64,000 nt of DNA from Rhizophagus irregularis (taxonomy: Eukaryota; Glomeromycota; Glomeromycetes; Glomerales; Glomeraceae): positions 5,208,001-5,272,000 of the forward strand of contig NC_089430.1 in assembly GCF_026210795.1 (NCBI RefSeq), given 5' to 3'. Positions 11,148-22,559 of the stretch are shown here, in pieces. Within the stretch, counting starts at the first letter, position 1. Every line of letters starts with the position of its first letter. The position numbers and the translations under genes were made by a program. The notes under the pieces were generated by a model. That model did not search any database. It saw nothing but the letters and a program-made list of their open reading frames with translations, and was not told the origin of the DNA.

Positions 11148-14100
11148 TTATTCTATTCTAATTTTTTTTCTTTCACTCTCAGATTCGTTAATTTGACTTA
11201 AAAAATAATTTTTTCTTTTACTCCCTGATTCGCTATTTTGACCTAAGAAAAAAAAAGATTATATAAATTACGAATAAAAAAAACATAAAGTTATTATGCA
11301 AATATTGATACTTACTATCTTCATTAACATTCAATTGAGAAATAGTAGAAATTTGTGAAGATTCTATTTAATAAATTAAGGCTTATTATTAGTATTTCGT
11401 TATAAATTAATAGTTTTAAAGTTATAAGTGGAATATGTACCATTCTCATTAATATTCAACTGAGAAATATTGATTTGACAAGATTCTATTTAATAAATTG
11501 AAATTTTGTTATTAGTATTTTATAAACTAGGTACTAAGACATTACATAAGTATGCTATATACCATAAGTATTAATATTCAATTGGGAAAAGTTAAGTTGT
11601 AAAGATTCTATTTAATAAATTGAAGATTGTTATTAGTGTAATATTGGCTAATTATATTTAAAAGTAACAATACTGTTTATTAATGTTTAATGAATTACTG
11701 TTCGGTTGATTTACATACCTGAAAATTCTCTGCTTATTATATTATCATTTTGTTCATAATAATCATCAGAATTTTTTGGTTCAGGAAGATTATTATAATT
11801 AAGTAATCTACTTGTATAAATAGCTTCTGAATGTGTATTATATGATAAAAATGAATTAGCTGATGTTATACTGCTATTTGATGAATTATTGTTTATTTCT
11901 TCTGCTTCCTTAATTTGTACCTGCAATTCTATTGTTTGTTTATTATTAGATTCATATTGCCATCTAAATAAAATGCTAATTATTTCTTTTGCTATTGGTC
12001 GATTTAATGGATTGGCATCTAAGCATCTTTTAATTAAATGTACAATTAATTGCGGTACTTTAATGTTAAACCTTGGTCTAAGTCCTTTGCAAATTTGTAT
12101 TGCTAAATTATTATCATGGCTTAAATCATAATATGGGGGCAATCCAGAAATTACTTCATACATTATTATACCAAAACTATAAATATCGGCGGCTTTGGTA
12201 TAATTTTGTCCTCTTAAAATTTCAGGAGCTATATAAGGCAATACACCATATATCTTATTTTTCATATCTTCTAATTCATTATAATTTGCAGGTTTACATA
12301 ATCCCATATCAGTTATAGCAGATTTATATTTAAACTTTAATATATTTCCAATATGTAAATCTCGATGAATTAATTCCTTTTCATGAATACATTTAAGTCC
12401 AACAATAATATATTGTAAATATTCAAACATTTTATTCCAATTAAGATTATTATGTTCTTTATCTAAATAATTTCGTAGATTGCCATCTTCTGCATATTCT
12501 AAGACCATCATATAATTTTTCGTTTTTGGATCTTGGGTTATTCCATAAAATCTAACAATTATATTATTATCTGTTTCTACTTTATTATGCAGTATAATCT
12601 ATAATGCAATAAAATATTTTAGTAAAACTAACAATCTAGGGAATGATGATAAAAAATAATAAATTAAGTATCAAATTATTATACCTCATTCATAAATTCT
12701 AATGTAACATTTTTTGAATTGTCCAAACTTTTCAGAGCTATAAACTTATTTTCATTATACCTTTCCCAATTTTGATTTTCACTATCCCATTTAGTAATAT
12801 ATCCATCAATCCAATTTGCTCTATACACTTTGCCAAATCCACCTTTTGCAATATATATGATATCATAAAGTCTATCATAAGGTATCCATTCCAATGCTTC
12901 CTTTACATCTTTATGAGTTGATAGTTGGGTATATTGAATAAATTTATCAATATCATCATTTCCACTAGTCCAATCTATGAATTTCTGTTGAAAGAAAATT
13001 GCATTACATATTTTATTGCACTTTTTACATTTATTATTCAAAGCCATCATATAATTTTTTGTTTCTGGATCCTGAGTTATTCCATAAAGTTTATTAATCT
13101 ATAAATAAATATTTTATTAATAAAAAATTAAAAATTTTGTAATTATATTATCAAATAAAAAATTTATTATACCTCTTTCATAAGTTCTGATGCAATATTT
13201 TTTGAATAATCTAAGTTTTTCAGAATTACATATATATTTTTGTCCTTTCTTATCCAATTTTGATTTTCATTATCCCAACTTACATCTCTTTCATAATAAC
13301 TTATATTTCCATCAATCCAATTTGCACTATATGCTTCATCTTTTGCAATATATTTAATATTATACAATCTATCATAAGGTATCCATTCCAATGCTTCTCT
13401 TACATCTTTATGAGCTGATAACTGAGTATCTTGAATAAATTTATCAATATCATTATTACCACTAGTCCAATCTATGAATTTGTGTTGGAAGTGTATTGTA
13501 TTACATATACTATTACACTTTTTACATTTATTATTGAAAACCATAATATATCTTTTTGTTTCTGGATCTTGAGTTATTCCATAAAATTCACATTCTATTT
13601 TAATCTATAAATGTAATAATACTTATTAGTAGAAATTAAAATATTCAAAATTTTGCTAGATAAGTTTACCATACCTTATTTATAAATTCTAATGTAAAAT
13701 TATTTAAAGTATTTAAGCTATTCAAATTCACAAATATATTGTGGCCTTCTCTATTCCAAATTTGATTTTTATTATCCCAATAACTTATATTTCCATCTAT
13801 CCAATTTGCTCTAAACACTTTGCCAAATTCATCTTCTGCAGTATATTTAATATTATACAAACTATCATAGGGTATCCATTCCAATGCTTCTCTTATATCT
13901 TCATGAGCTAATAACTGAGTATCTTGAATAAATTTATCAATATCATTATTACCACTAGTCCAATCTATGAATTTATGTTGAAAATGAATTGCATTGCATA
14001 TTTTATTGCATTTTTTACATTCATTTTTCAAAACTATCATATAGTTATCTGTTTCTGGATCTTGAGTTATTCCAAAAGGTATATCAATCTATAAATACAA

Positions 14101-15663
14101 ATATATTAATAGGAATTAAAAACTTCAAAATTTTATTGGTATTAAATTATTATACCTCATCATTTGTAAATTTTGTTCTAATATTTTCTAAATTATTTAA
14201 ACTTCTCAGAATTACATCCTCACTTTCATATCTTATACAATTTTTTATCATATTATTCCAATATTTTATTTTTCCATCGATCCATTTTGCTCTATACACT
14301 TTACCAAATTCATTTTTTGCAAAATTATCCAGTCTATCATAAGGTATCCATTCTAATGCCTCATTTACATCACAAGCTGATAGCTGAGTATCCTGAATAA
14401 ATTTATCAATATCATCATTACCACTAGTCCAATCTATAAATTTCTGTTGAAAATGGATTGCATTACATATCTTATTGCATTTTTTACATTTACTATTCAA
14501 AACCATCATATAATTTTTCGTTTCTGGATCCTGAGTCATTCCATAAAATTCATATTCAATTTTAATCTACAAATATTATAAATGTTAGACAACTAAATTT
14601 TAAAATTTTGTTGAGTAATAAGCTTATTAGTAGTATACTACCTTACTTGCAAGATCATATGTAAGATCATTTGAAGTATTTAAACTTTTCAAATTCACAA
14701 ACATATTATGATTGTTTCTTTTCCAATTTTGGTTTTCATTATTCCAGTAAGAATCATTACTTTCATGATTATCTAAGTAATAACTATTGTTATAACCTTT
14801 ATCATAATAGTAACTCTTATAACCTTTATCATAATAACTTATATTTCCATCAATCCATTTTGCTCCATACACTTCACCAATCTCATCCTTTGAAATATAT
14901 TTAATATCAAAAAATCTATCATAAGATATCCATTCTAATGCTTTCTCTACACTATTATGAGCTGATAACTGAGTATCTTGAATAAATTTATCAATATCAT
15001 TATTACCGCTGGTCCAATCTATGAATTTATGTTGAAAATGAATTGCATTGCATATTTTATTGCATTTTTTACATTTATTATTCAAAACAAGCATATAATT
15101 TTTTGTTTCTGGATCCTGAGTCATTCCATAAAATTCATATTCAGTTTTAATCTACAAATGTAATAATATATTAGGAAATAAAATATTTATAATTTTTTAG
15201 GCAATTAATAAGCTTACTAGTATACTACCTTATTTGCAAGTTCAAATATAAAATCATTTGGAATATTAAAACTTTTCAAATTCACAAACATTTTATTGTT
15301 TCTTTTGTTTCTTTTCCAATTTTGGTTTACAATATCCAAATAACTATAACTACTATACCTCATGTATTTACCAAATATATTTTCAACAACCCAATTTGCT
15401 CTATACACTTCACCAAACCCATCCTTTGAAGTATATTTAATATCATAAAATCTATTATAAGGTATCCATTCTAATACCTCTTTAACATTATCATGAGCTG
15501 ATAGCTGAGTATCTTGAATAAATTTATCAATATCATTATTACCACTAGTCCAATTTTTGAAATTTTGTTGAAAACGCGCTGCAAAACATACGCGATTGCA
15601 TTTTTTACATATCTCGATTATCTTGTTAGCATTTGATGGCTTTACTAGCCCAAAAATCTCCAT
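11148..15663 (-). CDS. Kinase gene A: six N-lobe modules plus one catalytic C-lobe (TKL family)
   Basis: Eleven exons close in one frame (3729 nt, 1242 residues): 15663-15229, 15151-14642, 14566-14156, 14088-13675, 13604-13173, 13098-12685, 12598-11719, 11607-11563, 11485-11441, 11363-11316, 11242-11148. All introns start GT and end AG. The first six exons each encode a Cys-containing leader, the WTSGN and EWIPYDR motifs and kinase beta1-beta3/alphaC. Exon seven supplies beta4, the hinge and a complete C-lobe: HRDLHIGN, TDMG, PYIAPE, DIYSFG and an NPLNRP Arg. The tail is Ser/Gln/Asn-rich and ends in a basic KRK...ERKKIRIE stretch, possibly nuclear. Activity is expected only with the last N-lobe (KGGFGKV, IALK). 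The exact start is uncertain: a phase-0 acceptor lies 18 nt upstream of the chosen ATG. Substrates are unknown. Confidence 0.8.
11316..11607 (-). repeat. Tail mini-exon array of gene A (45/45/48 nt, phase 1-1)
   Basis: Three tiny exons (11607-11563, 11485-11441, 11363-11316) lie in ~110-120-bp repeat units. Each begins AATCTT after an ATAG acceptor and ends one base into a codon before GTATAT, GTACAT or GTAAGT. Translations are ESLQLNFSQLNINTY, ESCQINISQLNINEN and ESSQISTISQLNVNED. Because all junctions are phase 1, any of them can be dropped without frame loss. The preceding C-lobe exon ends CAG/GTATGT, also in phase 1. Confidence 0.75.
12685..15663 (-). repeat. N-lobe exon array of gene A (6 modules)
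   Basis: Modules in coding order, with glycine loop and beta3-Lys context: 15229-15663 KDGFGEV/VNLK; 14642-15151 KDEIGEV/VNLK, with an inserted Tyr-rich YYDKGY repeat; 14156-14566 KNEFGKV/VILR; 13675-14088 EDEFGKV/VNLN; 13173-13604 loop partly deleted (KDEAYSA)/VILK; 12685-13098 KGGFGKV/IALK. Introns are also homologous between units, so exon and intron were duplicated together. Two modules have lost the beta3 lysine altogether (Arg, Asn). Confidence 0.85.
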
Positions 15664-15669
15664 GAGCAA

Positions 15670-17110
15670 GAATTTTACAATCTATTTATAAATTCAGTTT
15701 AAGAAGATAATTAAATATAAAAAAGCTAAAAAAAATTGTGCAGATTAAAAGTTCCGGGATCATATAAATAGAAAGTCAAAATGCAACAACCACGTGATAT
15801 GATGTCGTGTGGCTTATATTAAGATATCACGTACAATACCAATTGAATTTATGAGTAACGATGATTCTGTTACAGGCAAACGCCGAAACTCGGCCTTAAT
15901 TTTGGTTAAAATTAAAATTCGGCCGAAATTATGACATAATGTCACGTGTCGTTACATTAATTTCCTAAAAAGGCAATTTGTTCCCAGTAGCTACGCGGAT
16001 TTCCTAAGATGGAAATTTCAATGTCGATCATTTTCCTGGCCAGAATCACACCCTAAAAATGGCCAGAATTATACCAATAATTTCGGTCAAATTTCGGACT
16101 AATTTCGGCGGCAAATTTATTTTTGATTGCTACAAAAAAGTTTCGGCCTTGGCCTAAATTACTTAATTCGGCAAGAAACCTTACAGTGAGTGAGTGACAA
16201 CGGCAATTCGTACCAGATCACTGATTCTGTCATACTTTCCATTTTGAAAAAATCAACACGTTCGCCAAATCTTCGACTGTGTTTTGTACGTCAAAAACTA
16301 GCTGCGGAAATGTTTATTGACGATAAACTAATACAAGATTCCAAAACGTTATATGAACGGCAAATATGAAGCATTTTGTATAGGATATAACAAGTATAAA
16401 GTGTAACGACCCTTTATCATCACACCATCGAACAATTAAATATTTTAAATATTGGTCTACAACCAAAAAAATAAAAAGATTCTTTTTATTTTTGAAGCCA
16501 CTCTTTCTAAATGACACATTTGTATATATTTAAAACCTAATTATTTGTTTCAGTATAGATTGATATATAATAATTTATTTAGTTTTTATTAAAGAAAAGT
16601 TATTGTTGTTTTCCATTTTATATTTTTAATTTCTTGTAAACTTGTTTAATTGACATAGCCATGTTTTTCATTTCATTTTTTTTTTTGAAAAAATTCTGTT
16701 CCTGGGTTACTCATTTTACGTTGAATCCGCAATAGAAACATTATAAGGTTTTCAAAAATTTTTGAGACGTTCATTAAAAAATGATCTGCAATCACATGAC
16801 ATATATGTGAATTTTTGTAAATCGGAATCTTTTTTTACTAAAATTTTATTAAACTTTAAAAAATTAAACACCCACTTAAATTTAAATAGTAAATAGTGAA
16901 TAGTAGGATTTATTTTTGTTTAATTTATTAATTTAAATATAAAAATTAAAATATAATGTTAAAATGGATCAACAATATTATTGAGAAGAAAATTATAAAA
17001 TAAATAAAAATTCTTTGCAACTTACTTTATGTAGACATAGTTTCTTCGTAAGTAATATTATATACAGTACATCATATCTAACGCCAATAAAAAATGCATA
17101 AAGTTAAACA
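15670..17110 (-). repeat. 5' flank of gene A, copy of the duplicated kinase flank, with an inserted GGCCGAAATTA-rich element
   Basis: Blocks at 15755-15860 (CATATAAATAGAAAG, CACGTG, CACGTACA) and 16200-16760 (CTGATTCTGTCATACTTTCC, GCGGAAATG, AAGTGTAA, CCGCAATAGAAA) match the flanks of B and C. Between about 15862 and 16190 is extra DNA rich in CGGCC(G/T)(A/T)AATT motifs that B and C lack at this position, probably an insertion. No gene is supported; the short minus ORF around 16314-16517 is not conserved in the other copies. Confidence 0.6.
15791..15796. promoter_or_regulatory. CACGTG element upstream of gene A
   Basis: The palindrome CACGTG sits 128 bp upstream of the gene A start. The same E-box-like hexamer is 149 bp upstream of gene B and 151 bp upstream of gene C, each time followed by a second CACGTA motif 40-50 bp away and accompanied by a TATTTATATG/CATATAAATA box nearer the start. 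A bHLH-type regulator is possible but not shown. Confidence 0.4.
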
Positions 17111-17735
17111 ACTTCCACCAAAAAAAAGAAATAAACATCAAAAGAAATAAACTTATAATTATATACAAAAAGCTCATACCACTTCTAATTGTTCTATAAA
17201 TTAATTTTCGTCTCTTTTATTAAAAACGCATAAATTTTTATTATCAAATGTTATAATAAATTTTAATAAAAAAAACAATTATTAATTGATAAATCACATT
17301 TTTTCTTCTGAAATAAAATTTTATTAAATAAATACACAACACGTTTTAAAATACCCATTTTATTATTTTTTGCAAAAAAAAACTACTTTATTATTCTTCC
17401 TATTCCTGACTTTTTTCTGCTCTTGTTGCCATTCTTCCTCGTTTCTTTCTAAAGAGCACTTCTTCCCTTTTATGCAATTAGTAGATTCTATATCCTTTTT
17501 TTAGGCGGGTTCGATAACCGTGCTAAACAAGTCGCGTTAATTTGATTATAAACATTTCTCATTTAATGAAAAAAGAACTCTTTTTGATGTATAAGTATGC
17601 AAACATGATATATGTGCCCTTTATATATATATATATTAAAGTCCTATTATATTATATAAGCATGTTCTTGTTTATAATAATAGAAAATCTTAAAAAAATA
17701 ATATAATAAAAAATAGATAATTAATACATTACAAA
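17111..17735. other. Intergenic, nothing recognised
   Basis: Strongly AT-rich with short homopolymers and a TATATATATA tract near 17625. No ORF, RNA or repeat boundary could be supported. Confidence 0.6.
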
Positions 17736-17880
17736 CTATACCTTTTGAATGAATAATTATCTATTCTTAATTTTATTTTTCACTTTTATTTCTATATTTT
17801 TGTCTGTTATTATACAATTTACTATCTTCATCAATGTTCAATTGAGAAATATTAAATATTCTAAATGATTAATTTAATAG
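17736..17880 (-). pseudogene. Relic of a kinase tail (A/C-type mini-exon and probable last exon)
   Basis: On the minus strand, 17820-17856 encodes NISQLNIDEDS-like sequence followed by the characteristic GATA/GTAAAT donor, as in the last mini-exon of genes A and C. About 40-80 bp further, a Lys-rich stretch ending in a stop (NIEIKVKNKIKNR) sits where the basic terminal exon should be. No catalytic exon precedes it. This is a second orphan 3' end. Confidence 0.55.
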
Positions 17881-18339
17881 TATTTTATAAATTTCGAATT
17901 TTCTTTTTTTTAAAAAAAATGAGTTAATTAATATATATACCAGAAATTTCATCTTGTTGATTTATCCTATCGCAACGCAACAGGTTACAGCTAGTATATC
18001 AGATTAATTATATCAATTTACGATTGAAGATATTTGACAGGCTCAGATAGTGCCGAGTAAGTGACATAATCTGGATCATAGAACACACTTTTCTAAATCC
18101 TCATAAAGATACAAAGAACAATTGATTACAATCACGTGATATCCTTTGATCACGTAATAAGATTTTTAGCACAAAAAAAAGGGGTCCTATGACTTTGCAT
18201 TATATCACGTACATTACACATACTTTTTCTTGTTTTTTTTGAAATTTTTTTCGTCGCCACCTTACGTGATTGACGTCATTTTCAGCCATTTTGAAAATGG
18301 CAATAATATCATGTACTAAGAACGGTTAATATTATACTT
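17881..18339. other. Intergenic with repeat end motif
   Basis: Holds the GCAACGCAACAGGTTACAGC + TAGTAT motif at about 17968-17998, also found at 7689-7715, and a 17-bp near-palindrome GCCATTTTGAAAATGGC at 18284-18300. No gene is supported. Confidence 0.55.
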
Positions 18340-18625
18340 GAAACACTAAGGGAATATTTACAAAGAGCGAAATAAGCTATAGGTAATAAAAATCATTGAA
18401 AAAAATTATGATAATCAATAATCGATAATAATATTAACTTCACTTCGCCCATCAAATAACAAAAAAATTTCGAAAAACAAAACAAGTCATTTTTAAAAAA
18501 TTGTTCAAGCAACAATCAAAATTAATCAAACAATCATCACTATCAGTCAAGTCAGTTATCATTGTTTCTTCTGAAGTAACTTTAATGAAATTTATTTACA
18601 TTGACCTAACGCTATAATGAAGATT
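18340..18625 (+). pseudogene. Decayed duplicate of the small gene at 19.7 kb
   Basis: The start (GAAACACTAAGGGAATAT...) resembles 19413 onwards (GAAACATTAGGGAGAATAT), and the end is open for KSVIIVSSEVTLMKFIYIDL, similar to KPIVIVTSEVTEK at 19.7 kb. It lacks a good start codon and the TATA box seen in the other copy. It is best read as a degraded tandem copy of an unknown small gene. Confidence 0.4.
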
Positions 18626-19409
18626 TAAATTTTCTTAAACGATTTTATAGAATAAATCGACTTACATTTTTTAATTTAAATTTTTTCAAAGATTACTTTT
18701 TAATAAATCTTTGTAAAATTTAAAATTTTAGATACTCCTGAATATCAGTTCAACCGTTTATATAATATTTGTATATAATATTTTTTTTGATTTTATTACC
18801 AATAAATAAAATAAAAGTTTTTTTAATTTTACATAAAAATAAATTTCTAATTTTTGTTAAACTTGTTATAAATTACTTCAGACGATTAATATTATTTTTT
18901 ATTCTGTAATTTGTAAATTTTATTAATTTTTCCTCATTATCTCGAAATAATAATATTATTATTTAGTTATTATTTTCCCCAGAAATATATGCGATTTTAC
19001 TTTTTACGTAGCGTTAGAATATCAATTAACAAAAAGATTTATCAGTTATTGAATATATTTATTGTAATACATAGTAATTATTTTTGAATTTCATTTGTTT
19101 TCATTGTAAGATTTATTTCAAAATAAAATATTATCGTTATCACACAGAGATGTATCATGACAATGAATGTAGGCTAGTTTCAAATTATGCACGAACGTAT
19201 ACAAATAAAGTTAAATTTAAAAAGCCTAAAAATATTGTTCTAACTAAAAATATTAATTTGTGCTGACGTTATATACTTGTCAATTTACTTATATGGGAAT
19301 ATGGCTGATTGTAACACATGATGACATGAAATAATATTGCTAAATAAGTTTATACCAATCTTTAAATGATTTCTTAAAAAAGGATATACCAGATCTAATG
19401 GTTTAAAAC
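18626..19409. other. Intergenic, nothing recognised
   Basis: AT-rich. A 60-codon plus-strand ORF near 19084-19266 has no recognisable features and a non-ATG start. It is left unannotated. Confidence 0.6.
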
Positions 19410-19950
19410 TTTGAAACATTAGGGAGAATATCAAAAACGAAACAATGCGATGTATAAGGAGGAAATAATAATGAAAAATGAATTACATAATAAGAAACAA
19501 TATAAATTATGTAAAATTTTAATTTTCCACGATGATAATAATTATTTTAAACGCCTAAAATTTGTTTGTTCGATTTATTATAAATACACTTTTGCTTCAC
19601 CTCATCAAAAAAAAAAAATTCAGAGAACAAAAAAAGAAACTAATCAAGTTAATCAAAAATCAAACAAATATTAAATTCTCAAAATTCTTTCTCAATCAAT
19701 AATGAATCCAACAATTATTACCTCTAAACCAATTGTTATTGTCACTTCCGAAGTAACAGAAAAGCCTGATGGCAATCCTACAAACTCATGTTCTATAATG
19801 TAATGGAAATTTCTTCTATGAACGACGGTACAAACGACTTCGGTTATTACATGGAAAAACCTACGAAGATCAATTTTAACCGAAAAAATTATACTTAATA
19901 ATGAAGTTACTATTCGTTGCAAAAATGCCTGGTGCTATTATTTTTATTAA
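19410..19950 (+). pseudogene. Unknown small gene, probably broken by two in-frame stops
   Basis: A consensus TATAAATA (19579-19586) precedes an A-rich leader and an ATG at 19702. The frame reads 33 codons (MNPTIITSKPIVIVTSEVTE... to SCSIM), meets TAA at 19801 and TGA at 19819, and then stays open to 19950 with a conserved-looking stretch (TTVQTTSVITWKNLRRS, then ILTEKIILNNEVTIRCKNAW). The promoter-like context and a tandem relative at 18.3-18.6 kb suggest a once-real gene. No family is recognised. Alternatively only the 33-codon peptide is made. Confidence 0.35.
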
Positions 19951-22040
19951 ATTTGTTCATAATAACTTGTTTGTATTTATCATAAAAAAAGTGTCTTTGT
20001 AATTTAAAATTTTATTTGTAATCTTTATATTTTTGTATATTTTTGTATATTTTTATTTACTCGTTTATTAAAATAATAAAATGGAAATTTTTTGATTTTA
20101 CATAATTTACTAATTATAAATTATCTAAACATCCTTTTGCTACGCTTCAATTTTCCAAAAACTCTATTTTTCATTAAAATAAAAATGATGCAATTATTTT
20201 TATTTACAACTAGCCATGTGATCAACTCCTTAAAAAAATGCTATTTTAATCATCATTGATCCGTCGAGAATATTGATTTTTAACAATAGTAAATATTGTA
20301 TATTGTTAATTGTTGTACAACATGTACAACGGGAATATTAATCAGTCATCCCGCTCCCACTTATTAATCACTGTCACATCCCTTCGCATTTCCATAATCC
20401 AAGTAGGTAATACGGAAAGTAGTATAGTAGGATCGGCTTGCTGAAGTAACGTACACAGTAGTAGTATTGCAAATTATACAATAATATATGTATAACAAAA
20501 AATCACTATGTAATACAATAATAATCAGTCGATCAATATTTCTTTGCCAATAAGGGAAATATTATTTATGGAGAAGTTCTTAAGATAAAATTTTATGTGA
20601 AAATCTATAACACAAAATTAGATAATAAAAAATTTTATAATATAGGCAAGTAATATATTCTCACCTGATATGGAAGTTACAGAAATACATATTACAAAAA
20701 ATGAGAATATACCTAATTGAGAACGTTTCCTGCCTGTAATGTTCCATTTCATTCCTATTATATTTTTCTAGACGTAACTTATGTATTTAGTATGTAAGTA
20801 CTTAAAGTAAATTTTTTATATATTGAAATATAATTTTTAATATATTGATTATTAATTTCCATTTATTGAAAAGTCTGCATATATCTCATCAAGACAATAT
20901 TTTTAGGAAAAAATATTTTAATTGAAACTTTTTTGAAAGTATTGGTAACCATTTTTACAAACATTAGATTCCAGAATTTTTTACTCTATAGTCTTTAGAC
21001 GCGTTGACTTAAACTCTAACGTTAAAAAAAAAATAAAAAAAACTAAAGGGTATTAGGCATGTTGAACTACTGGACAGTTCAGCTTTTTTTTCACAATTGA
21101 TGAATTTTTTTATTGGGTTATAATTGGCCAAAATCCTGTAGCGAGTGTAGCCTCAGCGTATTATCTTCAATATTTTGGTTTGACCTTATTGATTATCGCC
21201 AAAAAAGTGAATCTTGTTAAAGTATATTTAAACTTTTCGTAATGTGCCGGATTATAATGGAGATCTTATCATACCGCACTGATTGAGATACTCTGAGTCT
21301 TATACAGAAAACCTGGTTCAAAAATTGAATAATACCTGAGGTATTTTGTGAGGGGTACAATATAATTTTTACCCGAATTAAGCTTAAGTTATCAGAATTA
21401 AGGAGGTATTAATTGAAAGTAATAAAATTTTGTATCTAGTAAAATTCCGAGCCTAGGTCTTATAAATGGGGTATTCTCAAAGGGAGTATCTTAATACAGT
21501 AAGTGCGGTACGGTATTTGTTAAACAATTATCTTTTTATATTGTTAGAGACGATATAATAGATATAGAAAATATTTAATATTTGCTGGGACTCACCATAT
21601 TGTTTCTTTATTGGTGCACGTCTACTATTGTAAATGAGATAAAAATAGAATTGGACTTGCACTTGAATTAATTGGGATCACGTGATTAATGTTTGGCCGA
21701 CATTATTTGTAATTCTATTCTTCTTCCGAACTGGGCAAAATTATGGAGTATTTTTTGGCCCACACTTTGACTTAAAAAAATTTTGGTTTAAGTGTTACAT
21801 ATCATACCATACATTATAACTTTTATAAAATTTTGATAAATCAACAATGTTAAACTCTAATTTAAAATAAAAAGAAGTCTCATTCAATTGAATATAGGAT
21901 GTGATAGCTTTTTTTTACTATATTTGGAACGACCTTAATTGTTTATTTTATTTTTTTTATATAGTAAACTATTGTGATGAGTGGCTCATACACTCGTACT
22001 ATAATTAATTTTTTGAATTTCGTTGACTTAGTTATTAGTT
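19951..22040. other. 2.1 kb without a recognisable gene
   Basis: AT-rich single-copy-looking DNA. The only structure noted is a GTTGTACAACATGTACAAC imperfect palindrome near 20311-20331. No ORF of more than ~60 codons with coding character, tRNA or repeat boundary could be supported. Confidence 0.6.
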
Positions 22041-22203
22041 TGCAATTTATGTAATAGTAGATAACATAAATATGAAACTTTCTAGTTTAATTGCAAAATA
22101 GAGGGTGAGGTTAGATTCTATCAAAATTTGTATAAATGTATGTGAAGACAGAGTGAAAGTGGAAAGTTAAGTGTTCAAACCAATATTTATTTTAAACTTG
22201 TAT
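22041..22203. repeat. Right arm of the long-distance inverted repeat
   Basis: Reverse complement of bases 1-165 with scattered substitutions (AAACTTTCTAGTTTAATTGC, then CTCTGTCTTCACAT on the opposite strand). It is the partner of the first feature in this list. Confidence 0.75.
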
Positions 22204-22559
22204 GATAAACTTCTTTCTTACAAGTTTGAGTGATTATTTAATGCCAAATAAACTAATGGCATCAATTCATTGTAAGATTTTATTTTTATATATATTAATT
22301 TCATTAATTGTTAAATTTTATATAAAGTTTATTGAATATACAATAATTCAATTATTTAAATGTTCTTTGTTTTTCAGATAAATATAAGAAAATTGTAATT
22401 CTAAAAAAAAAAAATCAAATTTAAAATCATAGCAGTTATTAAATAATATTACAATAAAAATTTAAATAATACATGAAAATTTTATATACTATGATATTTG
22501 ATAAAAACTTTTTAATTGTTTTACTTTTGGATTTTACAACTGTTTTATCTGACTTATAA

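Noticed and set aside
11711-12511. C-lobe exon ending at its own stop a few codons after FSGM as the true gene end
   Set aside because: In gene A a strong CAG/GTATGT donor precedes that stop, and downstream mini-exons plus a basic last exon splice in frame to a stop, with the same arrangement conserved in gene C. The short end remains possible as an isoform.
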